This document shows, in pieces, positions 1 through 10,860 of a DNA stretch of 64,000 bases. Position 1 is the stretch's first letter. Each line of letters begins with the position of its first letter. A model generated the notes under the pieces. It saw only the letters and a program-made list of their open reading frames with translations. It had not been told where the DNA came from and did no database searches. The stretch comes from Gammaproteobacteria bacterium (lineage in GTDB: Bacteria > Pseudomonadota > Gammaproteobacteria > JADZEE01), in contig JADZEE010000001.1 of NCBI GenBank assembly GCA_020850735.1, positions 62,001 to 126,000 on the forward strand. Direction: 5' to 3'. The translations under genes were made by a program, and so were the position numbers.

Positions 1-94
1 CGGCGCTCGCGAGCAGCGCCGCGAGCGACTCGCGTGCGCCCGCATCGTCGTCGACGACGTGCACGGTCGCGGCCTCGGGCTTGCCGGTGCTCAA
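1..94 (-). CDS. Response regulator, N-terminus only (cut by window edge)
   Basis: The minus strand reads from a TTG at 94 into LSTGKPEAATVHVVDDDAG, followed by ARESLAALLASA. This is the start of a receiver domain: a hydrophobic strand followed by the Asp-Asp-Asp acidic pocket, as in FixJ/TtrR-type regulators. The TTG overlaps the stop of the upstream histidine kinase (TTGA, 91-94), which suggests translational coupling; a GTG at 64 is an alternative start. The phosphoacceptor Asp and the output domain lie outside the window. The pairing with the kinase suggests a two-component system with a FixJ-like LuxR-type partner, but only the first 31 residues are visible. Confidence 0.75.
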   Translation of the reverse strand, partial: MSTGKPEAATVHVVDDDAGARESLAALLASA

Positions 95-2619
95 CTGCGC
101 GGCGCGACGGGGACGGTGAAATGCAGCGCCGCGCCGCCGCCGGGCGCGGGAGTCGTCCAGAGCCGCCCGCCGTGCGTCGCCACGATCGAGCGGCAGATGG
201 ACAGGCCGATGCCCATGCCCGAACCGGTTCTGTGCTCGGCGCCGAGGCGACGGTCGGCATCGTCGAAGACGCCGCCCGGCAAGCCCGGCCCGTTGTCCTC
301 CACGCGCACTTCGACCAGCTCCGCCGAGCGCCGCCCGGTGACCAGCCGCAGCAGCGGATCGGGCCGGCGGCGCAGCGCTTCGACCGCGTTGCGTACCAGG
401 TTGAACACCACTTGCTGGATCTGCACCGGATCGACCAGCACCGGCGGCAGATCCGCGCCCAGGTGATAGCGCACGTCGATGCCGCAGTCGTAGGCCTCCA
501 GCAGGGCCACTCCGGCGCCGTCACGCACGATCTCGTTGATGTCCGCGCGCACCACCTCGGGCAGCCCGGTGTCCACCAGCCGGCGCAGGCGGCGCATGAT
601 CTCGCCGGCCCGTTCGGCCTCGTCGACGGCACGGTCGAGGTGCGCGCGCGCCTGTGCCGGTATCGCGCTCGACTCGAGCAGACGCAGCGCCGCCTGCACG
701 TAGTTCATCACCGACGACACCGGCTGGTTCAGCTCGTGCGCCACCGTGGTGCCGAAATCGGCCAGGGCGGACCTGCCGGCGGCGTGCATGAGGTCGCGCT
801 GCAGCCGGCGCATGCGGTTGTCGTCGCGCTGGCGTTCGATCCCCAGCGCGAGCATGTTCGCCAGGCTCTGCAGGAAGGCCAGTTCCTCGGCGCCGAACCC
901 GCGGTCGGTGGCGCTGAAGACCGCGAGCACGCCGTGCGGCGAGCCGCGACCGGCGACGCAGATCGCGACCGCGCTGCGCAGCTCGGTCAGTCCCGGCAGC
1001 TCGCTGGGCGCGACGTCCTCGGCCGTACGCAGGTCGCGGATCGTAACCGGATGCCGGGCGAGGAGCGTGCGACTGAGCAGGGAGCCCGGCCCGGGCATGA
1101 AGCGCAGCGCGCCGACGACCCCGGCGGGCCAGCCCTGACCCGCCGTCGCCGCCAGTGCGCCGTTGTCATCGGGCTCCAGCAGCAGTACCCGGTCGGCGCC
1201 GAGGAACTCGTGCGCGAGCGCGACGATGCGCGGGCGCAGGGCCGCGGGCGTGCCGCCGGAGATGAAGGCCTGGCCGAGATCGGCCAGCGCCTCGAGTTCC
1301 AGGTTGCGGGTATGCAGCTCGAGCATCGTCTGTTCGCGAGCGCTGACGTCGTTCAGCACGGCGATGAAGTGCGATACCGCCCCGGCGTCGTCCTGCACCG
1401 GCGTCACCTGCAGGTCCAGCCACAACACCGCACCGTCGGCACGCCGCGTCTCGAAGGCCAGCCGCAGGGGCAATCGCCGGGACAGGGCCTCCTGGATGGT
1501 GGCGCCGCTGCGATCGTCATCGCGCGGACGCAGGAGAACCTCGCAGCTGCGGCCGATGACCTGCTCCTGCGTCCAGCCCGTGATCGTGGTCACGGCGGCA
1601 TTGGCGTAGATGATCGGACAAGCGGGCGCGCGCGCATCGGCGATGATGACGCCATTGTGCGTCGCCGCCAGCGAGCGGTCGCGCAGGCGCAGGGCGTCCT
1701 CCGTGAGCCGGCGCGCGGTGATGTCGTAGCCGATGGCGAGCAGTGCCGAGACCGCGCCGGTCTCGTCGCGCAGCAGTGAGTGGAACCATTCGATGATCCG
1801 GCGCCGGCCGTCGATCCGCACCACGGCGTTGACCGGCCGCGACGGCGACTCGCCGCGCAGCGCCGTTTCGAATTCCCGCCGGCTGCGCTCGCGGTCCTGC
1901 GGCGCGACCGCTTCGTCGAACCAGTTCCGGCCGATGGCCTCGGCGAGCGGGCGGCCGAGCAGCGATTCGGTGAGCTGGTTGTAGCGCACGATGGTGCCCC
2001 CGGGCTCCAGCAGCAGGACGATACCATGCGCCGTCTCGAACAGGCTCTCGACGAGGTCGTGCTCGCGGCGCAACTGCTGCGCGAGGTCGGCCTGCTCCAG
2101 TGCCACTTTGGCGATCTCGGCACAGTCACCGAGCAGCGTGAGATCCGCCTCGTCCGGCGCGTGTGCCGTGCGGGAATAGATCGTGAACGCCCACAGCACC
2201 GCGCCCGCAGCGCTGACGATCGGCTCCGCCCAGCAGGCACGCATGTCGCATTCCATCGCGACGCGACGATGCTCACACGAGTCCTCGTGCGCGGCCAGAT
2301 CGGCGATCAGCACCCGCCGGCCGGTCAGCGCGGTCTCGATGCAGCAGACCTCCGCGGGCGTCATCCCCGTGCCGCCGATGCACGTACGCAGGGGCGCGGG
2401 CAGAGAAGGCGCGGCGACGACCTGCAGGCTCGCGGTCTGCGGATCGCGCAGGATCACTGCCGCGTACATGCCCGGCGCCTGGGCTTCGATGATGCGCAAC
2501 AGCGCCTCGAGAACCTCGCCGACCGGCGCCTGCGCCGCGATGCGGCCTAGCACCTCGACGAGCCCGCGACGCAGCCACCCGTTGCTCAATTGGGCCGGTC
2601 GCGGGTCGGATACGGTCAT
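91..2619 (-). CDS. GAF/PAS sensor histidine kinase (FixL-like)
   Basis: This is an 842-residue cytoplasmic sensor kinase with no obvious membrane segment. In order it has GAF (about 25-175), PAS (190-300), PAS with a PAC tail (315-425) and a second GAF (450-595), then HisKA with H628 in AHELNQPVSS and a HATPase domain. The latter shows an N-box (N740, N744), DNGPGL at 775-780 and GMGIGLSI at 801-808. HELNQP is typical of FixL/DctB-class kinases that pair with FixJ-like regulators, and one begins at this gene's stop codon. The signal is unknown; no heme or flavin site is obvious. I chose ATG 2619 because the GAF domain starts soon after it. An upstream in-frame start at 2742 overlaps ppsA, and neither has a good ribosome site. 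Confidence 0.88.
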   Translation of the reverse strand: MTVSDPRPAQLSNGWLRRGLVEVLGRIAAQAPVGEVLEALLRIIEAQAPGMYAAVILRDPQTASLQVVAAPSLPAPLRTCIGGTGMTPAEVCCIETALTGRRVLIADLAAHEDSCEHRRVAMECDMRACWAEPIVSAAGAVLWAFTIYSRTAHAPDEADLTLLGDCAEIAKVALEQADLAQQLRREHDLVESLFETAHGIVLLLEPGGTIVRYNQLTESLLGRPLAEAIGRNWFDEAVAPQDRERSRREFETALRGESPSRPVNAVVRIDGRRRIIEWFHSLLRDETGAVSALLAIGYDITARRLTEDALRLRDRSLAATHNGVIIADARAPACPIIYANAAVTTITGWTQEQVIGRSCEVLLRPRDDDRSGATIQEALSRRLPLRLAFETRRADGAVLWLDLQVTPVQDDAGAVSHFIAVLNDVSAREQTMLELHTRNLELEALADLGQAFISGGTPAALRPRIVALAHEFLGADRVLLLEPDDNGALAATAGQGWPAGVVGALRFMPGPGSLLSRTLLARHPVTIRDLRTAEDVAPSELPGLTELRSAVAICVAGRGSPHGVLAVFSATDRGFGAEELAFLQSLANMLALGIERQRDDNRMRRLQRDLMHAAGRSALADFGTTVAHELNQPVSSVMNYVQAALRLLESSAIPAQARAHLDRAVDEAERAGEIMRRLRRLVDTGLPEVVRADINEIVRDGAGVALLEAYDCGIDVRYHLGADLPPVLVDPVQIQQVVFNLVRNAVEALRRRPDPLLRLVTGRRSAELVEVRVEDNGPGLPGGVFDDADRRLGAEHRTGSGMGIGLSICRSIVATHGGRLWTTPAPGGGAALHFTVPVAPRS

Positions 2620-2713
2620 GGCAGGAGGTGTCCGGACGATGGCGCCAGGCGCGCGGCGCATTGAACACCAGCGCGTCGCGCCGCGCCAACGACGCCGCGG
2701 CGCGGATCCCGTT

Positions 2714-5146
<2,433 letters not shown>

Positions 5147-5255
5147 GCGTCTTTGTAGCGAAATCCGGTTTGCGAAGTCATGATCGGAGTCAATCACCGC
5201 GGCGTCGGCGCCGCGGCCCTTGGAAAGCGGGCTGACCACCCCAAACTTTTCCCGC

Positions 5256-5699
5256 ATGGCTGCCCGGGACACCGTCCACGTTGTCTGCCCGCACTGTGAC
5301 GCGGTGAATCGCGCGCCGGCTGCCAAGCTCGTGCCGGGCGCGCGGGGCAAGTGCGGGAAGTGCGCTCGTGCTTTGTTTGCCGGGGCGCCGATCGCCGTCG
5401 ACGCGGTGCGCCTGCGGGCTCACGCCGGCGGCGATCTGCCGCTCGTGGTCGACTTCTGGGCCGCCTGGTGCGGCCCTTGCAGAACGATGGCGCCGCATTT
5501 CGAGCGGGTTGCGACCGAACTCGAACCGCGCGTTCGCCTGGCCAAGGTCGACACCGAAGCTGCGCCGGCGCTGGCCGCCGAATACGGCATACGCAGCATC
5601 CCGACGCTGGTGCTGCTGCGCGGCGGTCGCGAGATCGCCCGTCACAGCGGAGCCATGGACAGTGCCGGCATCCGCGCCTGGGTCGAACGCCACCTGTGA
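5256..5699 (+). CDS. trxC: Thioredoxin 2 with N-terminal zinc finger
   Basis: This 147-residue protein has the Trx2 layout: a zinc-binding N-terminus with C11-P-H-C14 and C33-G-K-C36, then a thioredoxin fold with the redox motif WCGPC (C72, C75) and the cis-proline segment SIPT. It reduces protein disulfides in the cytoplasm and in this family is tied to oxidative stress. ATG 5256 places the first zinc cysteines where TrxC has them; an upstream ATG at 5220 adds 12 residues with no family support. It is divergent from ppsA, sharing a 109-base intergenic region, and convergent with the MFS gene. Confidence 0.93.
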   Translation: MAARDTVHVVCPHCDAVNRAPAAKLVPGARGKCGKCARALFAGAPIAVDAVRLRAHAGGDLPLVVDFWAAWCGPCRTMAPHFERVATELEPRVRLAKVDTEAAPALAAEYGIRSIPTLVLLRGGREIARHSGAMDSAGIRAWVERHL

Positions 5700-5868
5700 G
5701 CGCGGCGTGTTCACCGCGTGAAGGGTCCGGGCCCCGCGATCGCGCCCGCGCCGACGGTGAGCCCCAGCCGGCTCGCCCCGACCGCCGCTGACGCCGGTAC
5801 CGGCGCAGCGGGGCGCGTGCAGCCCGCCCGCTCCTTCGGGTTTGCGATCCGCCGGCCGTGCACGCCGG

Positions 5869-7059
5869 TCAGGTGCCGGTCGCTGGCGACACGCGCGTGA
5901 GCAGCGCCAGGGCGACGGCCGACCCGGCAGTGACCAGCGCCGCCGTGACGAAGGCCGCCGGCATCGACAGTTGTTGCCAGATGATCCCGAACAGGAATGC
6001 GCCCGGCAGCGCCACGAGGCCGCCGACGAGGTGATAAATGCCGAAAGCGGTTCCTTTCAGGTGGGCCGGCGCGTAATCGCCGATGAGTGCACGCTCGGCA
6101 CCCTCGGTGCAGGCGAGAGCGGCCGCATGCGCGAGGAACAGGAGCCAGACCGTCACCAGACCGTCACCGCTCGAGGCGATGGCAAGCAGCACGGCGACGC
6201 GGCCGCTCCAGCCCGTGAGCACCACCGGCAGGCGGCCGATGCGGTCCGACAACGCGCTCATGGGCATGACCACGGCGCTCTTGACCACGTGCGCGACCGA
6301 CCACAGCAGTGGCACCCACAACGGGTCCAGGCCGCGGCCGGTCGCCCAGACGACCAGGAAGGCTTCGGGCACGTTGGCCACTGCGAGCCCGCCCGAGGCG
6401 AGCACCAGCGCGCGCAGTCGGATGTCCAGCGCGCGCCAGCGCAACCGCGGTCGCGGCAGCGGCGCCGGCGCGACGTGCGCGTGATCCAGGCCGAACACGA
6501 GCAGCAGCAGGACGGCGGCGCCCGGCAGCAGCGAAGCCAGGAATACCTGTTGCATGTCCAGGCCCAGGCCGAGCAGCACGAACGCGAGCAGCGGCCCGAC
6601 CATCGCCCCGGCATGGTCCATGCCGCGATGGAAACCGAATGCGCGGCCGCGGGCACGTTCGGGCACGGATGCGGCGATCATCGCGTCGCGCGGCGCGGTT
6701 CTCAGGCCCTTGCCGAGCCGGTCGAGGAAGCGCAACGACATGACCGCCGGCCACGACAGGGCGAGGCCGATGAGCGGTCGCGCCGCGTTCGATACCGTGT
6801 AGCCGCCGACGACCAGGCCCTTGGCGTTCCAGCCGCGATCGGCAAGCCAGCCCGAGAGCAGTTTGAGCAGGCTCGAGGTCGATTCCGCGAGCCCTTCCAC
6901 CAGACCGACGATGGCCGGACCGGCACCGAGGGTGATGGTCAGGAACACCGGCAGCAAGGGCGTGATCATTTCGCTGGCGGCGTCGTTGAGCAGCGAAACC
7001 ATGGCCAGGACCACGACGGTGCGTGGCAGGGCGGTGCGGATGGCGAGTCGTTCGAGCAT
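5869..7059 (-). CDS. MFS transporter
   Basis: The 396-residue protein has the length and hydrophobic pattern of a 12-helix major facilitator. The loop between helices 2 and 3 reads LSGWLADRGWNAKGLV, a motif A variant. A second conserved stretch is LRFLDRLGKGLRTAPRDAMI, typical of a family of drug/metabolite MFS proteins usually annotated only as MFS. The substrate cannot be told from the sequence. ATG 7059 starts just before helix 1; the longer frame upstream to 7404 encodes a non-hydrophobic Arg-rich stretch and overlaps the DUF2237 gene. The DUF2237 gene lies 95 bases upstream on the same strand, so both may share a transcript. Confidence 0.88.
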   Translation of the reverse strand: MLERLAIRTALPRTVVVLAMVSLLNDAASEMITPLLPVFLTITLGAGPAIVGLVEGLAESTSSLLKLLSGWLADRGWNAKGLVVGGYTVSNAARPLIGLALSWPAVMSLRFLDRLGKGLRTAPRDAMIAASVPERARGRAFGFHRGMDHAGAMVGPLLAFVLLGLGLDMQQVFLASLLPGAAVLLLLVFGLDHAHVAPAPLPRPRLRWRALDIRLRALVLASGGLAVANVPEAFLVVWATGRGLDPLWVPLLWSVAHVVKSAVVMPMSALSDRIGRLPVVLTGWSGRVAVLLAIASSGDGLVTVWLLFLAHAAALACTEGAERALIGDYAPAHLKGTAFGIYHLVGGLVALPGAFLFGIIWQQLSMPAAFVTAALVTAGSAVALALLTRVSPATGT

Positions 7060-7154
7060 GCGGGCGGGGCACCGGAGCGAGTAGTCCTGGCGGTTCGGCT
7101 TCGCAGCGCGGGGGAACCGCGCCGAATCGGGCGCGGTGATGGCTTCAGGAGCTC

Positions 7155-7538
7155 TCAGTTCAGGTCGAGCGCGTGTCGCTTCAGATCGTCCGCCGCGACG
7201 ATTTCGAGCGCGGCGGCGTGGGTGGCGGCAAGCACGACCAGCGGTGCCTTGCCGGCCGCCAGCGCTTCCTGCCAGCGCGCCGCGCACAGGCACCAGCGGT
7301 CGCCGGGTTCGAGGCCGGGAAAACCGTGCTGTGGCATGGGCGTCGTCAGGTCGTTGCCGCGGCTCGATGAAAAGGCGAGAAACTCCGCGGTCAATTGCAC
7401 GCACACGACGTGCCGGCCCAGATCCTCGTCGTTCGTGCGACAGCAGCCGTCGCGGAAAAAACCCGTTTTCGGGTTGAGACTGCAGGGCTCGAGCGGCGCC
7501 CCGAGCACGTTCAAATCTGCGTCGTCTGCTGCGGACAT
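7155..7538 (-). CDS. DUF2237 family protein
   Basis: This is a 127-residue soluble protein. It shows the family's conserved blocks almost intact: NVLGAPLEPCSLNPKTGFFR, DGCCRTNDEDLGRHVVC, FLAFSSSRGNDLTTP, FPGLEPGDRWCLCAARW and VVLAATHAAALE. The several invariant Cys residues (CS, GCC, WCLC) hint at metal binding, but the family's role is unknown to me. It lies directly upstream of the MFS gene on the same strand. No signal peptide is visible. Confidence 0.88.
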   Translation of the reverse strand: MSAADDADLNVLGAPLEPCSLNPKTGFFRDGCCRTNDEDLGRHVVCVQLTAEFLAFSSSRGNDLTTPMPQHGFPGLEPGDRWCLCAARWQEALAAGKAPLVVLAATHAAALEIVAADDLKRHALDLN

Positions 7539-7734
7539 CGGTGTCGGGCTCCAGGCCGGCGGGATCGGCCGGGATTGTACGCCTGCGCCGGCTTTGCGGC
7601 GGCGGCTGCCGGTGCGCGCGGCTCCGCCGCCGGTCCCTGACGGGCAGTGCCCTGGCCGGGCCGTCGTGCGACTACGGTCACAAAACCTCGTACAGCTTTA
7701 CACGCACTACACCGGCGCCAGCCGCGAGGAATTC

Positions 7735-7895
7735 ATATAAGTATTTGTTGTAAAACGACTTCAATGCTTGTCGGGGGATTACAGAGACCGCGAACCGCGC
7801 CGATACAGTTTCCAAGATTTTACACTTCGGCCCGCAGCCCACGCAGGTCTGAGTGTTTTTATCTATAAATCAATAAGTTATAATTATGGCGCGAC
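7735..7895. promoter_or_regulatory. AT-rich island with possible promoter
   Basis: Unlike the surrounding DNA, this stretch is rich in A and T, most strongly at 7851-7887. A perfect TATAAT sits at 7879-7884 on the plus strand, but no good -35 box lies 16-18 bases upstream. The island is the largest AT-rich patch in the left half of the window. It may be the promoter of the small secreted ORF at 7963 or a relic of foreign DNA. The rest of 7539-8307 holds no other gene I can support. Confidence 0.35.
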
Positions 7896-7962
7896 GTTTG
7901 CACAGAAATGTAGCAAGTGGTAAGCGCGGTGCCACCCGGTGTCGCGCCAGAGGTAAACGTCG

Positions 7963-8235
7963 ATGCCGTATTCACGACGCATGCGGATTTGTCTCCCCAG
8001 CCCGGTGACGCCGCGCCGGTCGCGCCGATGGCTGGTGGCGGTGACCTGCATGCTGGCGCTCGTCGCATCGACCGCCTGGGCCCGAGTCGGTACGCCCGGG
8101 TCCGCTGCCGGCGACCCGTCGGTCAATCCGCTGTGCCATAGCCTGCGCGTGCTCACGTTCGCGCTGTCGGGCGCGGTGCCCGGCGAACGCAACGGCGGAT
8201 CCGGGGTCGTCGCAACCATGGGTATCCGCAACTAG
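7963..8235 (+). CDS. Possible small secreted protein
   Basis: I do not recognise this 90-residue ORF. It has a purine-rich AGAGGT 8 bases before its ATG and a plausible signal peptide: a basic N-terminus (RRMR, RRSRRW), the hydrophobic WLVAVTCMLALVAS and a cleavable AWA-RV site near residue 41. The mature part would be only about 50 residues with one Cys and no motif. It follows the AT-rich promoter-like island. It could be a spurious frame in GC-rich DNA, so confidence is low. Confidence 0.3.
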   Translation: MPYSRRMRICLPSPVTPRRSRRWLVAVTCMLALVASTAWARVGTPGSAAGDPSVNPLCHSLRVLTFALSGAVPGERNGGSGVVATMGIRN

Positions 8236-8307
8236 TTCCTGCACGCGCGCCGGACCCTGTGCCGGCAATCCTCGTGGTGCCGATCGGCGGACACAGGCCG
8301 TCGCGGA

Positions 8308-8859
8308 TCAGTACGCCTTGGCCGGGCGCCGGCGGACCACGATCATGCCCGCGATCGCACCGGCGAACAGCACCACGCTCGGCGGCAGCGGTGTGGCCAG
8401 GGCGGCGATGTCGGCGGTGTGCGAGAAACTGCCGCTGGCGCGCCAGGTGCTGCGCCCGTACAACGCCAGCGTACCCGCGCCCTGGATGGTCGGAACGCCG
8501 CCGGCCCACAGTACTTCCGCCCATTCAAAGCTGACGCTCGCGGCGCCGGAGCTCGCGGGCGGCGTGTAGCTGAAGGTCACGTCGAATCGGCCGGCGGCCG
8601 GCGCGAGCAGCGGCCCGGTCATTGCCAGGTGCGTCGGAGTCAGCGTCGACGCCGTCCAGGCGCTGGCTGCACCGCCGAAGCTGACGCTATCGAGCAGCGT
8701 GGCGGGATCGGCCGACCACAGATAGATGGCGTCGCTGGTGTAGTCGTTGCTGAAACGCGCGGTCGTCGTGGCGGCGAACGCCGGGCAGGCGGTCACGCAC
8801 AGCAGCGCGGCGGCCAGTACGGCGCCGACGCGTCGTGCGCTGTTGCGGAGAGTGTTCAC
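8308..8859 (-). CDS. Secreted protein with PEP-CTERM-like sorting tail
   Basis: The 183-residue protein starts at GTG 8859. It has a signal peptide (basic start, hydrophobic GAVLAAALLCVTA, cleavage near AFA-AT) and a Ser/Thr/Ala-rich beta-type middle. Its tail is built like a PEP-CTERM variant: PLPPSV, then a hydrophobic segment (VLFAGAIAGMIVV), then RRR. Such tails are recognised by exosortase/archaeosortase-type enzymes and usually mark exported surface or biofilm-matrix proteins. No exosortase or polysaccharide cluster lies in this window, so the sorting enzyme must be elsewhere. The function of the mature domain is unknown. Confidence 0.65.
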   Translation of the reverse strand: MNTLRNSARRVGAVLAAALLCVTACPAFAATTTARFSNDYTSDAIYLWSADPATLLDSVSFGGAASAWTASTLTPTHLAMTGPLLAPAAGRFDVTFSYTPPASSGAASVSFEWAEVLWAGGVPTIQGAGTLALYGRSTWRASGSFSHTADIAALATPLPPSVVLFAGAIAGMIVVRRRPAKAY

Positions 8860-9201
8860 GGTTCGGTTCTTTCGTGGTCTGTTCGCAATCCGCCGGTCGG
8901 CGGTTTCTTCCGGGTAGGGTGCAAGAGGCAGGCCAGCGAACGAACGGGAAGCGGTGCTGCGTGCGGTCGCAATGCTAATTAACAGTCCGCCAGCATCACG
9001 ACGTGACGGCCATCAAGTTCACGCGGGGATAGTCATCGTTCTGGCGCAGGCCGTCGGTCGATCGTGACCGATGGTGAAGTGACGCCGTTCGCAAAACGGC
9101 CCCGGATCCTTGCGCCGGCGCGCGCTGCCCGCGCTGCGGCGTCGCCATCCGGCGACGATGTCAGTGCGCGCGGGCCGTCGCCGACACCCGGCTGTTCGCT
9201 G
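8860..9201. other. Intergenic stretch, no gene supported
   Basis: The stretch between the PEP-CTERM-like gene and fxsA contains only short overlapping frames of biased composition. A short AT-richer patch (GCTAATTAACAG, near 8973-8984) could be the promoter of the secreted-protein gene, but no convincing -35/-10 pair is seen. Confidence 0.4.
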
Positions 9202-9654
9202 TCAGTCTTCGCGGCGGTAGTCGGCGTCGATGATACGCGGGCGCTTCGGATCGGCGCCGACACCGACACCGACATTGATGTGCAAGCCCGGATGCATGAC
9301 GCCGCGACGGCGCAGGAACCACAGTAGCAACGTCCGGCGCAGCCTCGGCACGAGCATCAGAAAGCCGAGCGAGTCGGTGATGAAGCCGGGCAGCAGCAGC
9401 AGGATCCCGGCAACGAGCAGCATGAGGCCCTCGAGCATCTCGATCGCGGGTACCTCGCCGCGGGCGAGCATCCCGCGTACGCGCAGCAGCACCGTGATCC
9501 CCTGCAACCTGACGAGCAGGCCGCCCAGTGCCGCGGTGAACAGGCACAGTCCCACCGTCGCCAGGGCACCGATCTCACGTCCGACATTGATCATCACGTA
9601 CAGCTCGGCGAGCGGCGCGGTGACGAACACGGCGAGAAACAGTAGTGCAGGCAT
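9202..9654 (-). CDS. fxsA: FxsA family membrane protein
   Basis: A 150-residue inner-membrane protein of the FxsA family (suppressor of phage F exclusion). It shows the N-terminal helix MPALLFLAVFVTAPLAELYV, the conserved EIGALATVGLCLFTAALGG, the GxMLARGEVPAIEMLEGLML amphipathic block and a third helix LLLLPGFITDSLGFLMLVP. The C-terminal tail is charged (DPKRPRIIDADYRRED). ATG 9654 begins 2 bases after the stop of the spermidine-synthase-like gene, so the two are translationally coupled. Confidence 0.9.
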   Translation of the reverse strand: MPALLFLAVFVTAPLAELYVMINVGREIGALATVGLCLFTAALGGLLVRLQGITVLLRVRGMLARGEVPAIEMLEGLMLLVAGILLLLPGFITDSLGFLMLVPRLRRTLLLWFLRRRGVMHPGLHINVGVGVGADPKRPRIIDADYRRED

Positions 9655-9656
9655 GG

Positions 9657-10400
9657 TCAGCGCGCTGCCGCCGCGTTGCGTGGGTCGACGCCCAGGTAGA
9701 CGGTGTTGGTGGCGTCGGCGCCCGTGTAGGGGTTGGGGAATCTGACCACGCAGGCGCTCGCGTCGACGAATACCGCGCCCAGCACCGCGAGAAAATCCGC
9801 GTCCGGGGGATCGTTGGACCACAACCCGAACACCCCGCCCGGGTGCAGTCGGGCACCCAGACGGCGCAACCCGGGAGCCGCGTAGAAACTCTTGTGAGCC
9901 GCGTCGAGGAACCGGCATGGCGAGTGGTCGACGTCGAGCAGGACGGCGTGAAATCGCCTCCCGGGGGCGTTCGGATCGAAGCCGCGATCGGCGTCGGCGG
10001 CCAGAGCGAAGAAATCCCCGTGTACGAAGCGACAACGGGGATCGTCGCCGCGTTGCCTGCCGAGCGGAATCAGGCCGCGCCGGTGCCAGTCGATGACCGG
10101 TGCCAGCGCCTCGACGACGAGCAGGCTGCGGACCTGGGGATAATCCAGTGCGGTGCCGGCCGTGTAGCCGAGCCCGAGTCCGCCGACGACGACGTCGAGC
10201 AGACCGGCGCTCGAGCGGCGCAGCGCGAGATCCGCAAGTGCCTGCTCGCCGGCCGTGAACAGGCTCGACATGAGAAAGTCGTCGCCGAGTTTGACCTCGA
10301 GGATCTCGCGGCCCTGGAGACGCGGTTCGCGGCGGCGTCGCAGAACCAGCTCACCGATGGGCGTGGCGCAGTAATCGAGTTCTTGGAATTCGAAACTCAT
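9657..10400 (-). CDS. Spermidine synthase-like protein
   Basis: The 247-residue protein has a Rossmann-type fold resembling aminopropyltransferases. It shows LLDVVVGGLGLGYTAG as the nucleotide-binding loop, SLLVVEALAPVIDWHR as the acidic strand 2, and AVLLDVDHSP where spermidine synthases carry the catalytic DxD region. It is shorter than SpeE and resembles the spermidine-synthase-like proteins that often have no proven activity. Adjacent fxsA is coupled (2-base gap). ATG 10400 (MSFEFQELDYCATPIGEL) is preferred to a GTG 33 bases upstream. Confidence 0.75.
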   Translation of the reverse strand: MSFEFQELDYCATPIGELVLRRRREPRLQGREILEVKLGDDFLMSSLFTAGEQALADLALRRSSAGLLDVVVGGLGLGYTAGTALDYPQVRSLLVVEALAPVIDWHRRGLIPLGRQRGDDPRCRFVHGDFFALAADADRGFDPNAPGRRFHAVLLDVDHSPCRFLDAAHKSFYAAPGLRRLGARLHPGGVFGLWSNDPPDADFLAVLGAVFVDASACVVRFPNPYTGADATNTVYLGVDPRNAAAAR

Positions 10401-10439
10401 GTATCCGGCATGGCAGCGGCCGGCGCCGCGCACAGGACA

Positions 10440-10477
10440 CGCGGCCGGCCGCCGCTGATTCAGCAGGACCGGCCGCG
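10440..10477. other. GC-rich inverted repeat
   Basis: CGCGGCCGG at 10440-10448 is repeated in inverse at 10469-10477 with a 20-base loop. It lies between the RRM gene and the spermidine-synthase-like gene. There is no T-run on either side, so it is not a classical intrinsic terminator. It may be a transcript-end hairpin for the RRM gene or chance in GC-rich DNA. Confidence 0.25.
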
Positions 10478-10528
10478 TTCAATGAAGCGTTTCGTACCGG
10501 CGGGCCGCAGGCGCCGCGCCGGCGCGGA

Positions 10529-10804
10529 TCACCAACGCTTCGGTCGTGAGGAGCCTCGCTCCTCGCGCGCTTTGGCGATGTTCACGGTGATCGCCCGGCC
10601 GCTCACGGCGCGACCGTTCAGGCTCTTGATGGCCGCTTCCGCGTCCGCCTGGCGTTCCATTTCGACGAAGCCGAAGCCACGGGACTCACCGGTGAGGCGG
10701 TCCTTGATCAGGTTGACGGTTGTGACCGGGCCGTGCTCGCCGAACAATGCACGGACTTCGTCTTCGGTGACGGACCAGGCCAGATTTCCAATATAGATAT
10801 TCAT
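10529..10804 (-). CDS. RRM-type RNA-binding protein
   Basis: This 91-residue protein is a single RNA recognition motif with both signature strands: RNP2 IYIGNL at 3-8 and RNP1 RGFGFVEM at 42-49, followed by a short basic Arg/Ser tail (REERGSSRPKRW). Single-RRM proteins of this size in bacteria bind RNA and are often cold-induced. A good AAGAAGG ribosome site lies upstream of ATG 10804. The leader also contains an inverted repeat (10823-10860). It is separated by over 100 bases from the next gene downstream and looks monocistronic. Confidence 0.92.
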   Translation of the reverse strand: MNIYIGNLAWSVTEDEVRALFGEHGPVTTVNLIKDRLTGESRGFGFVEMERQADAEAAIKSLNGRAVSGRAITVNIAKAREERGSSRPKRW

Positions 10805-10822
10805 CGGGATACCTTCTTGAAT

Positions 10823-10860
10823 CGTGGTGAGCGAGAGGCACTATCGGAAGATTCACCACG
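10823..10860 (-). promoter_or_regulatory. Inverted repeat in the leader of the RRM gene
   Basis: CGTGGTGA (10823-10830) and TCACCACG (10853-10860) form a perfect 8-base stem around a 22-base loop, ending 18 bases before the start codon of the RRM gene. It could be a leader RNA hairpin acting on translation or stability, perhaps bound by the protein itself, or a DNA operator. Confidence 0.35.

Noticed and set aside
5842-7740. 632-residue plus-strand frame
   Set aside because: Antisense to the MFS and DUF2237 genes, Gln/Arg/His-rich, no motif.
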